Counted from the stretch's first letter, positions 15,784-23,923 are shown. The stretch: 29,021 bases of DNA from an uncultured Dysosmobacter sp. (GCA_934504065.1 CAKSVQ010000016.1:1-29021); one strand, 5' to 3'. Notes: generated from the letters alone by a model not told the origin. Numbers and translations are program-made.

Positions 15784-16827
15784 TTATTTCGTCAGCGTGC
15801 TCAGGTCCACACCGTCGTGCGCCTGCTGCCAGAGGTCCTGCAAAGCGGCTTTCTGGTCGGCGGTGAGGAGATCGGCATACTTTCCGGTGTAATCCGTCAG
15901 GTATACCACGCCTGCGTTGGCGCCCATGACTACCGCGCCAGATGGAAGCGTGCCCTCGATGGCCTCGGCCACGGCGGTTTCAATGCCAAGGTGAGCATCC
16001 TGCATGACGGAGATAAAGCAGCTTTCGCCATAGGTGCTCTGGTCGCCCACCGCGCCCACGTTCATCAGACCAAGTGCATCGCATTCTTCCACAGCGCCGT
16101 TGCCACAGGCATCAGCATTTTGTGTAATGACATCGCAACCCTGTTCGGCCAGCGCGTCAGTGGCTTGCTTGGCCTTGATGGGATCATCGAAAGTGCCGGT
16201 GGCCACAACAGTGACCTGAATGCTTTCGTCTACGTATTGTGCAGCATCTTTAATGCCCTCTGCCCATGTCAGCATGGAGTCGCTTTCTACGGCAATAATT
16301 ACGCCGATTTTTTTAGTGTCGGTGGCATAGGCGCAGGCAATACCGTTCAGGTAGCCAAGCTCATAGGCGCCGAAGTCGATTCCGGTAAGATTTGGTTCCT
16401 GACCGGAAAAAGCACTGGTATTGATAAATTTGGTGTCTGGATAGTCCTTTGCCACCTGTTTGGAAGCATCAAACAATTCAGCACCGTGTGCCAGTACAAT
16501 ATCATATCCCGCATCAGCATAGCCACGGATAGTACTTTCGATATCAGTGGCGGCAACAGATTCGGTGTAGTTTACAGTACAGCCATATTTGGAGGCTACA
16601 GTAGAAGCGGCGTCGGCTGCCATTTGGTTCCAGCCGCCATCGTTGGCGTTTCCAGTCAGGACCAGACCGATTTTCAGGCTGCTGTAGTCGGCAGTGTCGG
16701 AAGATTCGGAAGGATTAGCAGTTTCTTTGGCAGGTTTCTGTGTGGTGGAGGCTGAATTGGAACCGCAGGCAGTCAACAGACCCAGTGCCATGGCCAAGGA
16801 CAATAGAGACGCAAACATTCTTTTCAT
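15784..16827 (-). CDS. BMP-family ABC transporter substrate-binding lipoprotein
   Basis: A 347-residue lipoprotein that binds a small substrate, in this family usually a purine nucleoside, outside the cell. Seen: a signal peptide with lipobox LLTAC (modified C21), a Ser/Thr-rich linker to about residue 47, then the BMP fold starting IGLVLTGNANDGGWNQ, with IVLAHGAELF, FINTSAFSG, and MQDAHLGIETAV later. Length is typical. ATG 16827 has a perfect AGGAGG nine bases upstream. No ABC permease or ATPase gene is in the window, so the transporter core must be elsewhere or beyond reach. It is divergent from a GntR-type regulator gene and shares an AT-rich region with repeated operator-like sites. The nucleoside specificity is inferred from family and from the nearby ribokinase. 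Confidence 0.93.
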   Translation of the reverse strand: MKRMFASLLSLAMALGLLTACGSNSASTTQKPAKETANPSESSDTADYSSLKIGLVLTGNANDGGWNQMAADAASTVASKYGCTVNYTESVAATDIESTIRGYADAGYDIVLAHGAELFDASKQVAKDYPDTKFINTSAFSGQEPNLTGIDFGAYELGYLNGIACAYATDTKKIGVIIAVESDSMLTWAEGIKDAAQYVDESIQVTVVATGTFDDPIKAKQATDALAEQGCDVITQNADACGNGAVEECDALGLMNVGAVGDQSTYGESCFISVMQDAHLGIETAVAEAIEGTLPSGAVVMGANAGVVYLTDYTGKYADLLTADQKAALQDLWQQAHDGVDLSTLTK

Positions 16828-16904
16828 TAAGGGGTTCCTCCTAATAGAATGGATTCGAAAATAGAAAACTTGACTGGAAAGGGATTGACTATTTTCTGAA
16901 ATCA

Positions 16905-16970
16905 GATTATCATAAAATAAATCATAATGCAATATATAAATATGATTTATTTTTAATAATCATATTTATT
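16905..16970. promoter_or_regulatory. Divergent control region with 13-bp inverted repeat; probable GntR operator
   Basis: A perfect inverted repeat of 13 bases, AAAATAAATCATA at 16914-16926 and its complement at 16941-16953, flanks a 14-base spacer. Two more copies of the core ATCATA occur at 16909-16914 and near 16959. Palindromic AT-rich sites next to a divergently transcribed GntR gene are typical autoregulatory operators. Promoters for both directions probably lie here too: on the minus strand TTGCAT (16932-16927) is 17 bases from TAATCT, a weak pair. Confidence 0.55.
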
Positions 16971-17002
16971 TCACTTGCGGCCAAAAGGGACAGGAGAGTC
17001 AT

Positions 17003-17758
17003 ATGCATCTTGAATCTATGAAGACCCCGGATAAATCGTATTCCAACACCAAGGTGGCCATCCTGCGGCTGATCCAGCAGAAGATCAAAGCAGGGGAGGA
17101 CCGTCTGCCCCCCGGCGAGGAGATGGCCAGGGCCTGTGGCGTGAGTCTGGTGCTGGTGCGGGATGTGCTGGGGGAGCTGGAGTCGCGGGGATATGTCAGC
17201 CGCCGCAGGGGCAAGGGCATTCTTATTAACACCCACGTCTGCCGCCTGGGACCCCGAATCGACGAGCAGGTGGACTTTATGGAGCTGATCCGCCTGCGGG
17301 GCATGGAGCCCAGCGTCCGGCTGACCGACGAGGAGTGGGTGGACTGCGCCGATGCCGACGGTCTTGCAGAGGGGTCGGTTTTAAAGGCGTGCGGCGAGCA
17401 GCTGCTGCGGTTGGAGCGGGTGTTCTGCGGAGACGGAAAGCCCATGATTTACAGCCTTGTCTATCACCGCAGAAGCAATTTCAAGTTTGATTACCAGAAG
17501 TGGAAGGGCTTTGAAGAACTGAACCTCAACGAGTTTCAGGAGATCTTCTGCCTGCGGCAGGCCAACACCACCGTGGCGGAGCTGGATCTTTGCGAGGTGC
17601 GGGGCGAGGTAGCCCAAAAGCTGGAGCTTCCCGCCGGAAGCACACTTTTCCGCATGGGCGACATCCGCTATGCCTTAGAAGGCGACGAGCTGCTGAGCGG
17701 TCATGTGCTGTTCCATCACGCGCTGCTGCCCCTGCGGCTGTTCCGGCGAAGTGAATAA
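17003..17758 (+). CDS. GntR-family transcriptional regulator with UTRA ligand-binding domain (HutC subfamily)
   Basis: A 251-residue DNA-binding regulator. An N-terminal winged helix-turn-helix covers about residues 10-78, with the GntR pattern LPPGEEMARACGVSLVLVRDVLGELESRGYV read in pieces at 35-65. The remainder (about 90-245) matches a UTRA effector domain, including LLRLERVFCGDGKPMIY and a final hydrophobic strand. ATG 17003 has AGGAG about seven bases upstream. It is transcribed with the two following genes and away from the BMP lipoprotein. The AT-rich inverted repeat in front of it is the likely binding site, which would let it control both directions. The ligand is unknown; a nucleoside, sugar or metabolite of the SDR reaction would fit the context. 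Confidence 0.92.
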   Translation: MHLESMKTPDKSYSNTKVAILRLIQQKIKAGEDRLPPGEEMARACGVSLVLVRDVLGELESRGYVSRRRGKGILINTHVCRLGPRIDEQVDFMELIRLRGMEPSVRLTDEEWVDCADADGLAEGSVLKACGEQLLRLERVFCGDGKPMIYSLVYHRRSNFKFDYQKWKGFEELNLNEFQEIFCLRQANTTVAELDLCEVRGEVAQKLELPAGSTLFRMGDIRYALEGDELLSGHVLFHHALLPLRLFRRSE

Positions 17759-17792
17759 GGTAGACCCTACTGAATAAAAGGAGGAAAACCGT

Positions 17793-18140
17793 ATGCAGCG
17801 AAAGAAGTATGAGCATCCCCCAATCGTGGAAGAACTGGTGTTTCAGGTCAACCCAGAGCTGGTGGATCGGTATCTGGACGGCGATTTTACCTGCTTTACC
17901 CAAGGGCTGGAGAAGTGGCCCGGATTTCTGGGGTCGGAGGTCTGGGCCAGTGCGGACCGCCCCGGCTATGTGCGCAACATCGTATATTGGAAAGACAAGG
18001 CCTCGCTGGAGGCCGTGGACTCGGCGTGGGTGGCGGAGGCTGATGCCCGGCTCAACGCGCTGATGGGCGAGGGGAACCTGAAGCTTTTGGAGGTGGCCCA
18101 CGCTGTGAACCAGATGACCCTTGTGCAGGAATACCGCTGA
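17793..18140 (+). CDS. Small dimeric alpha-beta-barrel protein (antibiotic-biosynthesis-monooxygenase-like, TIGR03792-like)
   Basis: A 115-residue soluble protein. The pattern VEELVFQVNPELVDRYL near 12-28, then WPGFLGSEVWAS near 42-53 and NIVYWKDKASLEA near 62-74, fits the ferredoxin-like dimeric barrel of the ABM superfamily. I recall the same order of motifs in the small TIGR03792 family. No cofactor-binding residues can be assigned. ATG 17793 has a strong AAAGGAGG upstream. It sits between the GntR regulator and the dehydrogenase with short gaps, so it probably works with the dehydrogenase, perhaps as a small-molecule-binding or isomerising partner. The fold call is moderate; the function is unknown. 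Confidence 0.72.
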   Translation: MQRKKYEHPPIVEELVFQVNPELVDRYLDGDFTCFTQGLEKWPGFLGSEVWASADRPGYVRNIVYWKDKASLEAVDSAWVAEADARLNALMGEGNLKLLEVAHAVNQMTLVQEYR

Positions 18141-18161
18141 GAGGAAAAGGAGAGGCTGACT

Positions 18162-18881
18162 ATGGATTTTCAGGGAAAGATCGCCATTGTGACCGGAGCG
18201 ACCTCCGGTATTGGAGAAGAGACGGCCCGCCAGCTGATGGTCAAGGGTGCGCAGGTGCTGGCTGTGGGCCGCAACGCGGAAAAGGGCGCCGCGCTGGAGG
18301 CGCAGGGCGCAAAATTCTATGCCTGTGACCTTTCCGATGCGGAGCAGGTGCGCAAGCTCTGCGCCCGGATCGCGGAGGAGTTTCCCAAGGTGGATATTCT
18401 GGTCAATAACGCGGGAATGTCGGTGGATGGCACCGTGGAATCGCTGACGCTGGAGCAGTGGGAGAAGATTTTCGCGCTGAATGTGACCAGCATCTTCCTG
18501 ATGAGCAAGTACATCGTGCCCCTGATGCGGAAAAATGGCTATGGCCGCATCGTCAATATCGGATCCACGGCGGGCACGGTGGGGGCGTGGGGGCTGCACG
18601 CCTATTCCGCCACCAAGGGCGCGGTGATCCAGCTCAGCAAGAGCATGGCTGCCGAGTATGCCAAAGAGAATATTCTGGTCAACTGCGTCTGCCCCGGCGG
18701 CACCATGACGCCGCTGATGGAGGGCATCGGCGGGCTGGACGAGTTTGCAAAGCTCTTCCCCATCGGACGACTGGGGAAGCCGGAGGAGATTGCCCGGGTG
18801 ATCGTGTTCCTCGCCAGTGGCGAGGCCAGCTTCACCGTGGGCAGCACAGTGCTGGTGGACGGCGGCTTCACGTGTGTATAA
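18162..18881 (+). CDS. Short-chain dehydrogenase/reductase (classical SDR, FabG-like)
   Basis: A 239-residue NAD(P)-dependent oxidoreductase. Seen: the cofactor motif TGATSGIG at 11-18, NNAG at 82-85, N107, and the catalytic S135, Y148 and K152 (YSATK), plus the C-terminal VDGGF typical of classical SDRs. ATG 18162 has GGAAAAGGAGAGG upstream, 21 bases after the preceding stop. It is the last gene of the GntR operon and is followed by a clear terminator. The substrate cannot be read from the sequence. Linked to a GntR/UTRA regulator and not to fatty acid genes, it is more likely a sugar or polyol dehydrogenase than the housekeeping FabG. Confidence 0.93.
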   Translation: MDFQGKIAIVTGATSGIGEETARQLMVKGAQVLAVGRNAEKGAALEAQGAKFYACDLSDAEQVRKLCARIAEEFPKVDILVNNAGMSVDGTVESLTLEQWEKIFALNVTSIFLMSKYIVPLMRKNGYGRIVNIGSTAGTVGAWGLHAYSATKGAVIQLSKSMAAEYAKENILVNCVCPGGTMTPLMEGIGGLDEFAKLFPIGRLGKPEEIARVIVFLASGEASFTVGSTVLVDGGFTCV

Positions 18882-18896
18882 TCAATACAATCCCCA

Positions 18897-18924
18897 AGAG
18901 ACGGCATCAGCCGTCTCTTTTTTT
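18897..18924 (+). terminator. Rho-independent terminator after the SDR gene
   Basis: A nine-bp perfect stem AGAGACGGC / GCCGTCTCT around a four-base loop ATCA is followed by six further T. It ends the GntR operon, 15 bases after the stop, and isolates it from the phosphate operon. Confidence 0.92.
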
Positions 18925-18929
18925 GCGTT

Positions 18930-18985
18930 TTTACAAAGACTTAACGAAGCGCTGGTGTCGCATTTTACAATGGGGGCTTTATACT
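18930..18985 (+). promoter_or_regulatory. Pho-box-like repeats and promoter before pstS
   Basis: TTTACA at 18930-18935 and TTAACG at 18941-18946 are 11 bases apart, the spacing of PhoP/PhoB half-sites, and a third TTTACA lies at 18964-18969. TATACT at 18980-18985 is a good -10, and no normal -35 stands at 17 bases, as expected when a bound activator replaces it. Regulation by the downstream phoPR pair is inferred. Confidence 0.5.
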
Positions 18986-19031
18986 ATGACCGTGGCAACA
19001 AGCAACAGACAAATAAAGGAGAATGATTTCA

Positions 19032-19904
19032 ATGAAAAAAGTATTTACAATGGTATTGACCTGTGTCATGACAGCTGGCCTGCTGGCTGGCTGCGGCGCT
19101 TCTTCTTCCCAGCCCGCCGCGGACGCCCCCAAGCAGGATGCCCCCGCGCAGACCGAGGCCCTGTCCGGCAGCGTGTCCACCAACGGCTCTACCTCCATGG
19201 AGAAGGTCATCGGTGCGCTGAGCGAGCAGTTTATGACCGACAACAGCGGCGTGACGGTCAGCTATGACCCCACTGGCTCCGGCGCGGGCATTGAGGCCGC
19301 CGCCAACGGCTCCACCGACATCGGCCTTTCCTCCCGTTCCCTGAAGGACGAGGAAAAGGCCAACGGCCTGACCGAGACGGTGGTGGCACTGGACGGCATC
19401 GCGGTGATCGTGAACGCGGACAGCGCGGTGGAAGACCTGACGGTGGATGAGATCGCCAAAATTTTCACCGGAGAGATCACCAACTGGAGCGAGATCGGCG
19501 GCGCGGACGGCGCCATCTCCTGCATCGGCCGTGAGGCCGGCAGCGGCACCCGGGACGGCTTTGAGAGCATCACCGGAACCAAGGATGCCTGCAAGCTGGA
19601 TCAGGAGCTGACCTCCACTGGCGGCGTGATCGAGGCTGTGGCCGCCAACCCCAATGCTATCGGCTATGCGTCCCTCTCCGCTGTGGAGGGCAAGGACACG
19701 GTGAAGGCCGTGACTGTGGGCGGTGTGGCCTGCACGGAAGCCACCGTTCTTGACGGCAGCTATGCCATCCAGCGCCCTTTCGTTCTGGTGACGAAGACGG
19801 ACGCGACCCTCTCTTCCGCTGCGCAGGCGTTCTTTGACTACGCGACCTCCTCCGCCGCAAGCGACCTCATCAAAGCAGCCGGTGCGGTGCCTGTGGCGAA
19901 GTGA
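19032..19904 (+). CDS. pstS: Phosphate ABC transporter substrate-binding lipoprotein PstS
   Basis: Captures inorganic phosphate outside the membrane and hands it to PstCA. The 290-residue protein has a signal peptide with lipobox LLAGC (C21), an Ala/Gln-rich linker, and the PBP-like fold with phosphate-contact motifs NGSTSMEKV (about 54-62), DPTGSGAG (about 79-86) and GREAGSGTRDGFE (about 162-174). I choose ATG 19032 rather than the in-frame ATG at 19023: AAAGGAG is ten bases from 19032 but only one base from 19023, and the signal peptide MKKVF then begins naturally. First gene of the phosphate operon, with a Pho-box-like promoter upstream and a long hairpin downstream. Confidence 0.96.
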   Translation: MKKVFTMVLTCVMTAGLLAGCGASSSQPAADAPKQDAPAQTEALSGSVSTNGSTSMEKVIGALSEQFMTDNSGVTVSYDPTGSGAGIEAAANGSTDIGLSSRSLKDEEKANGLTETVVALDGIAVIVNADSAVEDLTVDEIAKIFTGEITNWSEIGGADGAISCIGREAGSGTRDGFESITGTKDACKLDQELTSTGGVIEAVAANPNAIGYASLSAVEGKDTVKAVTVGGVACTEATVLDGSYAIQRPFVLVTKTDATLSSAAQAFFDYATSSAASDLIKAAGAVPVAK

Positions 19905-19916
19905 TCCCCCTCTTTC

Positions 19917-19967
19917 CGCAAAGACCTCCACGTTCCGGCCATCGGGCCGGAGTGGAGGCCCTTTGCG
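19917..19967 (+). promoter_or_regulatory. Long intercistronic hairpin between pstS and pstC
   Basis: Three paired blocks form one long stem: CGCAAAG (19917-19923) with CTTTGCG (19961-19967), CCTCCAC with GTGGAGG, and TCCGGCC with GGCCGGA, around a four-base loop. There is no T run, so it is unlikely to be a strong terminator. Hairpins at this position often shield the binding-protein mRNA or partly reduce read-through, giving more PstS than permease. Confidence 0.7.
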
Positions 19968-19991
19968 CAGAAGGGAAGAAAGGAGAACTAT

Positions 19992-20924
19992 ATGGAAAAT
20001 GTACTTTCCGGCGGGCATAGCGCCGCCGCAAGACCCGCATCGCCGCGGCGGCACGGTACACTGGTGGAACGGGGCTTCCACCTGCTGTTTTTGCTGTGCG
20101 GCATGGTCACCGTCGGGTTCGTGCTTCTGATCAGCGTGTATTTGATCCTCTCCGGCCTGCCCGCCATCCGGGAGATCGGGTTGGGGAAATTCCTGCTGGG
20201 CCGGGTGTGGGACCCGACCAACACCACCTCCGGCGCAAGCTACGGTATTCTGGCCTTCATCCTCACCTCGGTTTACGGCACGGCAGGCGCTGTGGTGCTG
20301 GGTGTGCCCGTGGGGGTGATGACGGCGGTGTTTCTTGCCAAGGTGGCGCCGCCCCGTTTGGCGGCGGTGATCCGCACCGCCGTGCAGCTGCTGGCGGGCA
20401 TTCCCTCGGTGGTGTACGGCCTTGTTGGCATGATCGTGCTGGTGCCCGCCATCCGGGATGTGTTTTCCCTCAGCTCCGGCGCGTGTTTGCTGGCGGCTAT
20501 GGCGGTGCTGGCGGTGATGATCCTGCCGTCGATCATCAATGTGTCGGAAACGGCGCTGCGGGCCGTGCCCCGGGAATATGAGGAAGCGTCGCTGGCGCTG
20601 GGGGCCACGGAGACGGAAACTTATCTGCGTGTCAGTCTGCCCGCCGCCCGCAGCGGCGTGGCCGCAGCGGTGGTGCTGGGCGTGGGCCGCGCCATTGGCG
20701 AGGCTATGGCCATCATCATGGTGGCGGGGAATGTTTCCAATATGCCGGGACTGTTCACCCCCGTGCGGTTTTTGACCACAGGTATCGTCTCCGGCATGGC
20801 GTATGCCCCGGTGGGCAGCCTTTACCAGCAGGCGCTTTACTCCATCGGGTTGGTGCTGTTTTTGTTCATCATGCTCATCAACGTATTTTTGAACGTGTTT
20901 ATCAAAAGAAAGGGGAACAGCTGA
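19992..20924 (+). CDS. pstC: Phosphate ABC transporter permease PstC
   Basis: One of the two membrane subunits of the high-affinity phosphate importer. The 310-residue protein has about six hydrophobic spans, with the first at about 33-55, and the permease loop segment EYEEASLALGATETETYLRV read near 196-215, followed by GVGRAIGEAMAIIMVAGN, typical of PstC. Length is normal for the family. ATG 19992 has AAAGGAG eight bases upstream. It follows pstS after the intercistronic hairpin and is one base from pstA. The order S-C-A-B and similarity to the next gene make the assignment firm. Confidence 0.95.
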   Translation: MENVLSGGHSAAARPASPRRHGTLVERGFHLLFLLCGMVTVGFVLLISVYLILSGLPAIREIGLGKFLLGRVWDPTNTTSGASYGILAFILTSVYGTAGAVVLGVPVGVMTAVFLAKVAPPRLAAVIRTAVQLLAGIPSVVYGLVGMIVLVPAIRDVFSLSSGACLLAAMAVLAVMILPSIINVSETALRAVPREYEEASLALGATETETYLRVSLPAARSGVAAAVVLGVGRAIGEAMAIIMVAGNVSNMPGLFTPVRFLTTGIVSGMAYAPVGSLYQQALYSIGLVLFLFIMLINVFLNVFIKRKGNS

Positions 20925-20925
20925 C

Positions 20926-21789
20926 ATGGAAGAGACTCTCTCTCCCGCCCGGCGGCTTTACGACCGGGGAATGCGGGGGCTGATGTGGCTTTGCGCCCTT
21001 TTGACCTGCGCTTTGTTGGCGGGGCTGATCGGCTATATTTTTTACCGGGGGTTGCCGCGGCTGACATGGCAGCTGCTCACGGGGCAGACCAGTTACCTGA
21101 CCAACACCATCGGTATCCTGCCTAATCTGCTCAACACCCTGTATATCATTTTGGTGGCTATGGCCATCGTGCTGCCGCTGGGTGTGGGAGCGGCCATTTA
21201 CCTCACAGAATACGCCGCCAGTGCCAAGCTGGTGGGGGTGATCGAGTTTGCCTCGGAAACGCTGACGGGCATTCCCTCCATCATTTTCGGACTGGTGGGC
21301 ATGCTGTTTTTCGTGCAGCGGATGAACCTGCGGGCAGGCGTTCTGGCCGGAGGGCTGACGCTGGTCATCATGATCCTGCCCACCATTGTGCGCACCACGC
21401 AGGAGAGCCTGAAAAACGTGCCCCAGTCCTACCGGGAGGGGGCGCTGGGCCTTGGCAGCGGAAAGTGGCACATGATCCGCACCGTGGTGCTGCCAAACGC
21501 CGTGGACGGCATCGTGACCGGATGCATTCTGGCAGTGGGGCGCATTGTGGGCGAGAGCGCGGCGCTGCTGTATACGGCGGGCTTCGGACTGACGCTGGCA
21601 GGCTTTTTCAAGTCGCTGCATTCCTCCTCCGCCACGCTGACGGTGGCGCTGTATGTCTATGCCAACGACCGGGGCGAAACAGGGGTGGCCTTTGCCATCG
21701 CGTCGGTTTTGATGGTACTGACACTCCTCATCAACCTCTCCGCCGCATGGGTGGGGCGGAAGCTGAAAAGAAACGGAGGCGCATCCTGA
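20926..21789 (+). CDS. pstA: Phosphate ABC transporter permease PstA
   Basis: Second membrane subunit of the phosphate importer. The 287-residue protein has a first span at about 18-40 and the segment [17 protein letters not shown] near 110-126, characteristic of PstA, then the ATPase-contact loop [14 protein letters not shown] near 167-180 and [15 protein letters not shown]. Start ATG 20926 has AAGGGG upstream and lies one base after the pstC stop. Its stop overlaps the pstB ATG (TGATG), implying translational coupling with the ATPase. Confidence 0.95.
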   Translation: MEETLSPARRLYDRGMRGLMWLCALLTCALLAGLIGYIFYRGLPRLTWQLLTGQTSYLTNTIGILPNLLNTLYIILVAMAIVLPLGVGAAIYLTEYAASAKLVGVIEFASETLTGIPSIIFGLVGMLFFVQRMNLRAGVLAGGLTLVIMILPTIVRTTQESLKNVPQSYREGALGLGSGKWHMIRTVVLPNAVDGIVTGCILAVGRIVGESAALLYTAGFGLTLAGFFKSLHSSSATLTVALYVYANDRGETGVAFAIASVLMVLTLLINLSAAWVGRKLKRNGGAS

Positions 21790-22544
21790 TGGAAGCGGTC
21801 ATGGAAGCAAAAGAACTGAATTTATGGTACGGGCAGAACCACGCCCTGCGGGATATTTCCGTGGCGATCCCTGCCCATGAGATCACGGCCTTTATCGGCC
21901 CGTCCGGCTGTGGCAAGTCCACGTTCCTGCGCACGCTGAACCGGATGAACGATCTGATCTCCTCGGTGAAGATCACCGGAGAGGTGACGCTGAACGGGCA
22001 GAATATCTATGGCGGCGGTGTGGACCCCACAATGCTGCGCAAGCGGGTGGGCATGGTGTTTCAGAAAGCCAATCCCTTTCCCATGAGCATTTACGACAAT
22101 GTGGCCTACGGCCCCCGCACCCACGGCATCCGCTCCCGGGTGAAGCTGGACGAGCTGGTGGAAAGCTCGCTGCGCTCTGCCGCCATCTGGGACGAGGTGA
22201 AGGACCGATTGAAGAAAAGCGCGCTGGGCCTTTCCGGCGGTCAGCAGCAGCGGCTTTGCATCGCCCGGGCGCTGGCGGTGGAGCCGGAGGTGCTGCTGAT
22301 GGACGAATCCACCAGCGCCCTCGACCCAATTTCCACATCGAAGATCGAAGACCTTGCGGTGGAGCTGAAAAGCAAGTATACTGTGGTCATGGTGACCCAC
22401 AATATGCAGCAGGCCGCCCGTGTGTCGGACAATACCGCGTTTTTCCTGTTGGGAGAACTGGTGGAGTTCGGCCGGACGGAAACGCTGTTTTCCACGCCTG
22501 CCGACAAGCGCACGGAAGACTATATCACAGGACGCTTCGGGTAA
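21789..22544 (+). CDS. pstB: Phosphate ABC transporter ATP-binding protein PstB
   Basis: Hydrolyses ATP to drive phosphate import through PstCA. The 251-residue protein has Walker [21 protein letters not shown] with K43, a Q loop in [13 protein letters not shown], signature [16 protein letters not shown], Walker B VLLMDES with D172 and catalytic E173, and the H-switch [14 protein letters not shown]. In most PstB proteins the D-E is followed by proline (DEPTSALDP); here it is serine S174, a mild deviation not expected to abolish activity. ATG 21789 has GGAGG nine bases upstream and overlaps the pstA stop. An internal ATG at 21801 is a less likely start. Confidence 0.96.
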   Translation: MEAVMEAKELNLWYGQNHALRDISVAIPAHEITAFIGPSGCGKSTFLRTLNRMNDLISSVKITGEVTLNGQNIYGGGVDPTMLRKRVGMVFQKANPFPMSIYDNVAYGPRTHGIRSRVKLDELVESSLRSAAIWDEVKDRLKKSALGLSGGQQQRLCIARALAVEPEVLLMDESTSALDPISTSKIEDLAVELKSKYTVVMVTHNMQQAARVSDNTAFFLLGELVEFGRTETLFSTPADKRTEDYITGRFG

Positions 22545-22557
22545 GGAGGGACACCAT

Positions 22558-23205
22558 ATGAGAAATCGGTTTGACGAGCAGCTTCAGCGGATGCACACGG
22601 AGCTGATCTGCATGGGCGCGGTGTGCGAGGACGCGATCTCCGCAGCGGCGGAGGCCCTGCTCAAGGGCGACGGCGCACTGGCCCAGACCGCCGTGGAGGC
22701 GGAGCGGGAGCTGGACCGCCGGGAGCGGGAGGTGGAGGACCTCTGCCTGAAGCTGCTTTTGCAGCAGCAGCCCGTGGCCCGGGACCTGCGGGAAATTTCC
22801 GCCGCGCTGAAAATGATCTCGGATCTGGAGCGCATCGGCGATCAGGCGGCGGACATCGCGGAGCTGACGGCTTACGTCCGCGCGCCGGAGGGCAGCGGCG
22901 TGCTGCACATCGCGGATATGGCCCGGGCGGTCATCGCCATGGTGACGGACAGCGTGGATTCCTTTGTCAAGCGGGACCTGGCGCTGGCCCGCAGCGTCTG
23001 CGCCGCGGACGACCGGGTGGACGCGCTGTTCGATCAGGTCAAACAGGAACTGATCGGCATGATCGCGGCCAACGCCGCATGGGGCGCGCAAGGGCTGGAC
23101 CTTTTGATGGTGGCCAAGTATCTCGAGCGCATCGGCGACCATGCCACCAATGTGGCCGAATGGGTGGAATATTCCATCACGGGCGTGCACCCGTCCAATA
23201 ATTAA
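22558..23205 (+). CDS. phoU: Phosphate signalling regulator PhoU
   Basis: Soluble adaptor that links the Pst transporter to the PhoR kinase and represses the response when phosphate is plentiful. The 215-residue all-helical protein shows the two PhoU metal-cluster motifs, DLERIGDQAADIAE (E91, D95, D99) and YLERIGDHATNVAEW (E190, D194), about 100 residues apart, as expected for the tandem three-helix repeat. ATG 22558 has AAGGAGGG seven bases before it, 13 bases after the pstB stop. Its position between pstB and phoPR fits the role. Confidence 0.95.
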   Translation: MRNRFDEQLQRMHTELICMGAVCEDAISAAAEALLKGDGALAQTAVEAERELDRREREVEDLCLKLLLQQQPVARDLREISAALKMISDLERIGDQAADIAELTAYVRAPEGSGVLHIADMARAVIAMVTDSVDSFVKRDLALARSVCAADDRVDALFDQVKQELIGMIAANAAWGAQGLDLLMVAKYLERIGDHATNVAEWVEYSITGVHPSNN

Positions 23206-23249
23206 AACCGGAGGGGAGGACTTCCCCTCAACAGGAAAGGGGAATCCGT

Positions 23250-23909
23250 ATGCTGACCTTTGAGGAAGTGAAAAATAACGAGGCCATCCGCACCTATATC
23301 CGCAAGGCGGATGAATCGCTGGTGGCGCTGGGCTTTACCGAGCACAGCTTTGCCCATGTCACCGCCGTGGCGGAGGGGGCGGCCTATATTCTGGAAACAC
23401 TGGGCTATCCTGCACGGACGGTGGAGCTTGCCCGCATTGCCGCCTTTCTCCATGACATCGGGAATCTTGTCAACCGGGTGGACCATTCCCAGTCCGGCGC
23501 GGTGATGGCCTTCCGCATTCTGGACAACCTCCACTGCGACCCGGAGGAGATCGCGGCCATCGTCACCGCCATCGGCAACCATGACGAGGGCACCGGGCAG
23601 CCTGTCAGCGCCATGGCGGCGGCGCTGATCCTTGCAGATAAGTCTGATGTGCGCCGCAGCCGCGTTCGCAATCAGGACCCCGCCGCCTTTGATATTCACG
23701 ACCGGGTGAATTATTCGGTGCAAAGCGCCCTGCTGCGCATCAGCGACGACCATACCCAGATCAAGCTGGAGCTGTCGGTAGATACGCAGTACGGTTCGGT
23801 CATGGATTACTTTGAGATCTTTATGGGGCGGATGCTGCTGTGCCGCAAGGCGGCGGAAAAGCTGGGGCTGCAATTCAAGCTGGCCATCAACGGCCAGCAG
23901 CTGATTTAA
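23250..23909 (+). CDS. HD-domain phosphohydrolase inserted between phoU and phoP
   Basis: A 219-residue soluble protein with an HD metal-dependent hydrolase pattern: H32 and H36 (EHSFAHV), H68-D69 (FLHDIGN), H79, H111 (GNHDEG), and D130 in LADKSDVRRSR. These cover the metal-binding H...HD...D residues, so it is probably active. The later LADKSDVRR segment is shared with nucleotide hydrolases of this superfamily. ATG 23250 has AGGAAAGGGG upstream. The gap to phoU is 44 bases and to phoP 14, so it is cotranscribed with the phosphate genes. HD enzymes cleave phosphoesters in nucleotides or signalling nucleotides; a role in phosphate scavenging or in turning over a second messenger is inference. 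Substrate unknown. Confidence 0.88.
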   Translation: MLTFEEVKNNEAIRTYIRKADESLVALGFTEHSFAHVTAVAEGAAYILETLGYPARTVELARIAAFLHDIGNLVNRVDHSQSGAVMAFRILDNLHCDPEEIAAIVTAIGNHDEGTGQPVSAMAAALILADKSDVRRSRVRNQDPAAFDIHDRVNYSVQSALLRISDDHTQIKLELSVDTQYGSVMDYFEIFMGRMLLCRKAAEKLGLQFKLAINGQQLI

Positions 23910-23923
23910 CGGGGGCGGTTGCC

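Noticed and set aside
19029..20927. Long minus-strand frame of 632 codons opposite pstS and pstC
   Set aside because: Same artefact: His/Arg-rich, crosses two clear genes, and no domain or ribosome site.
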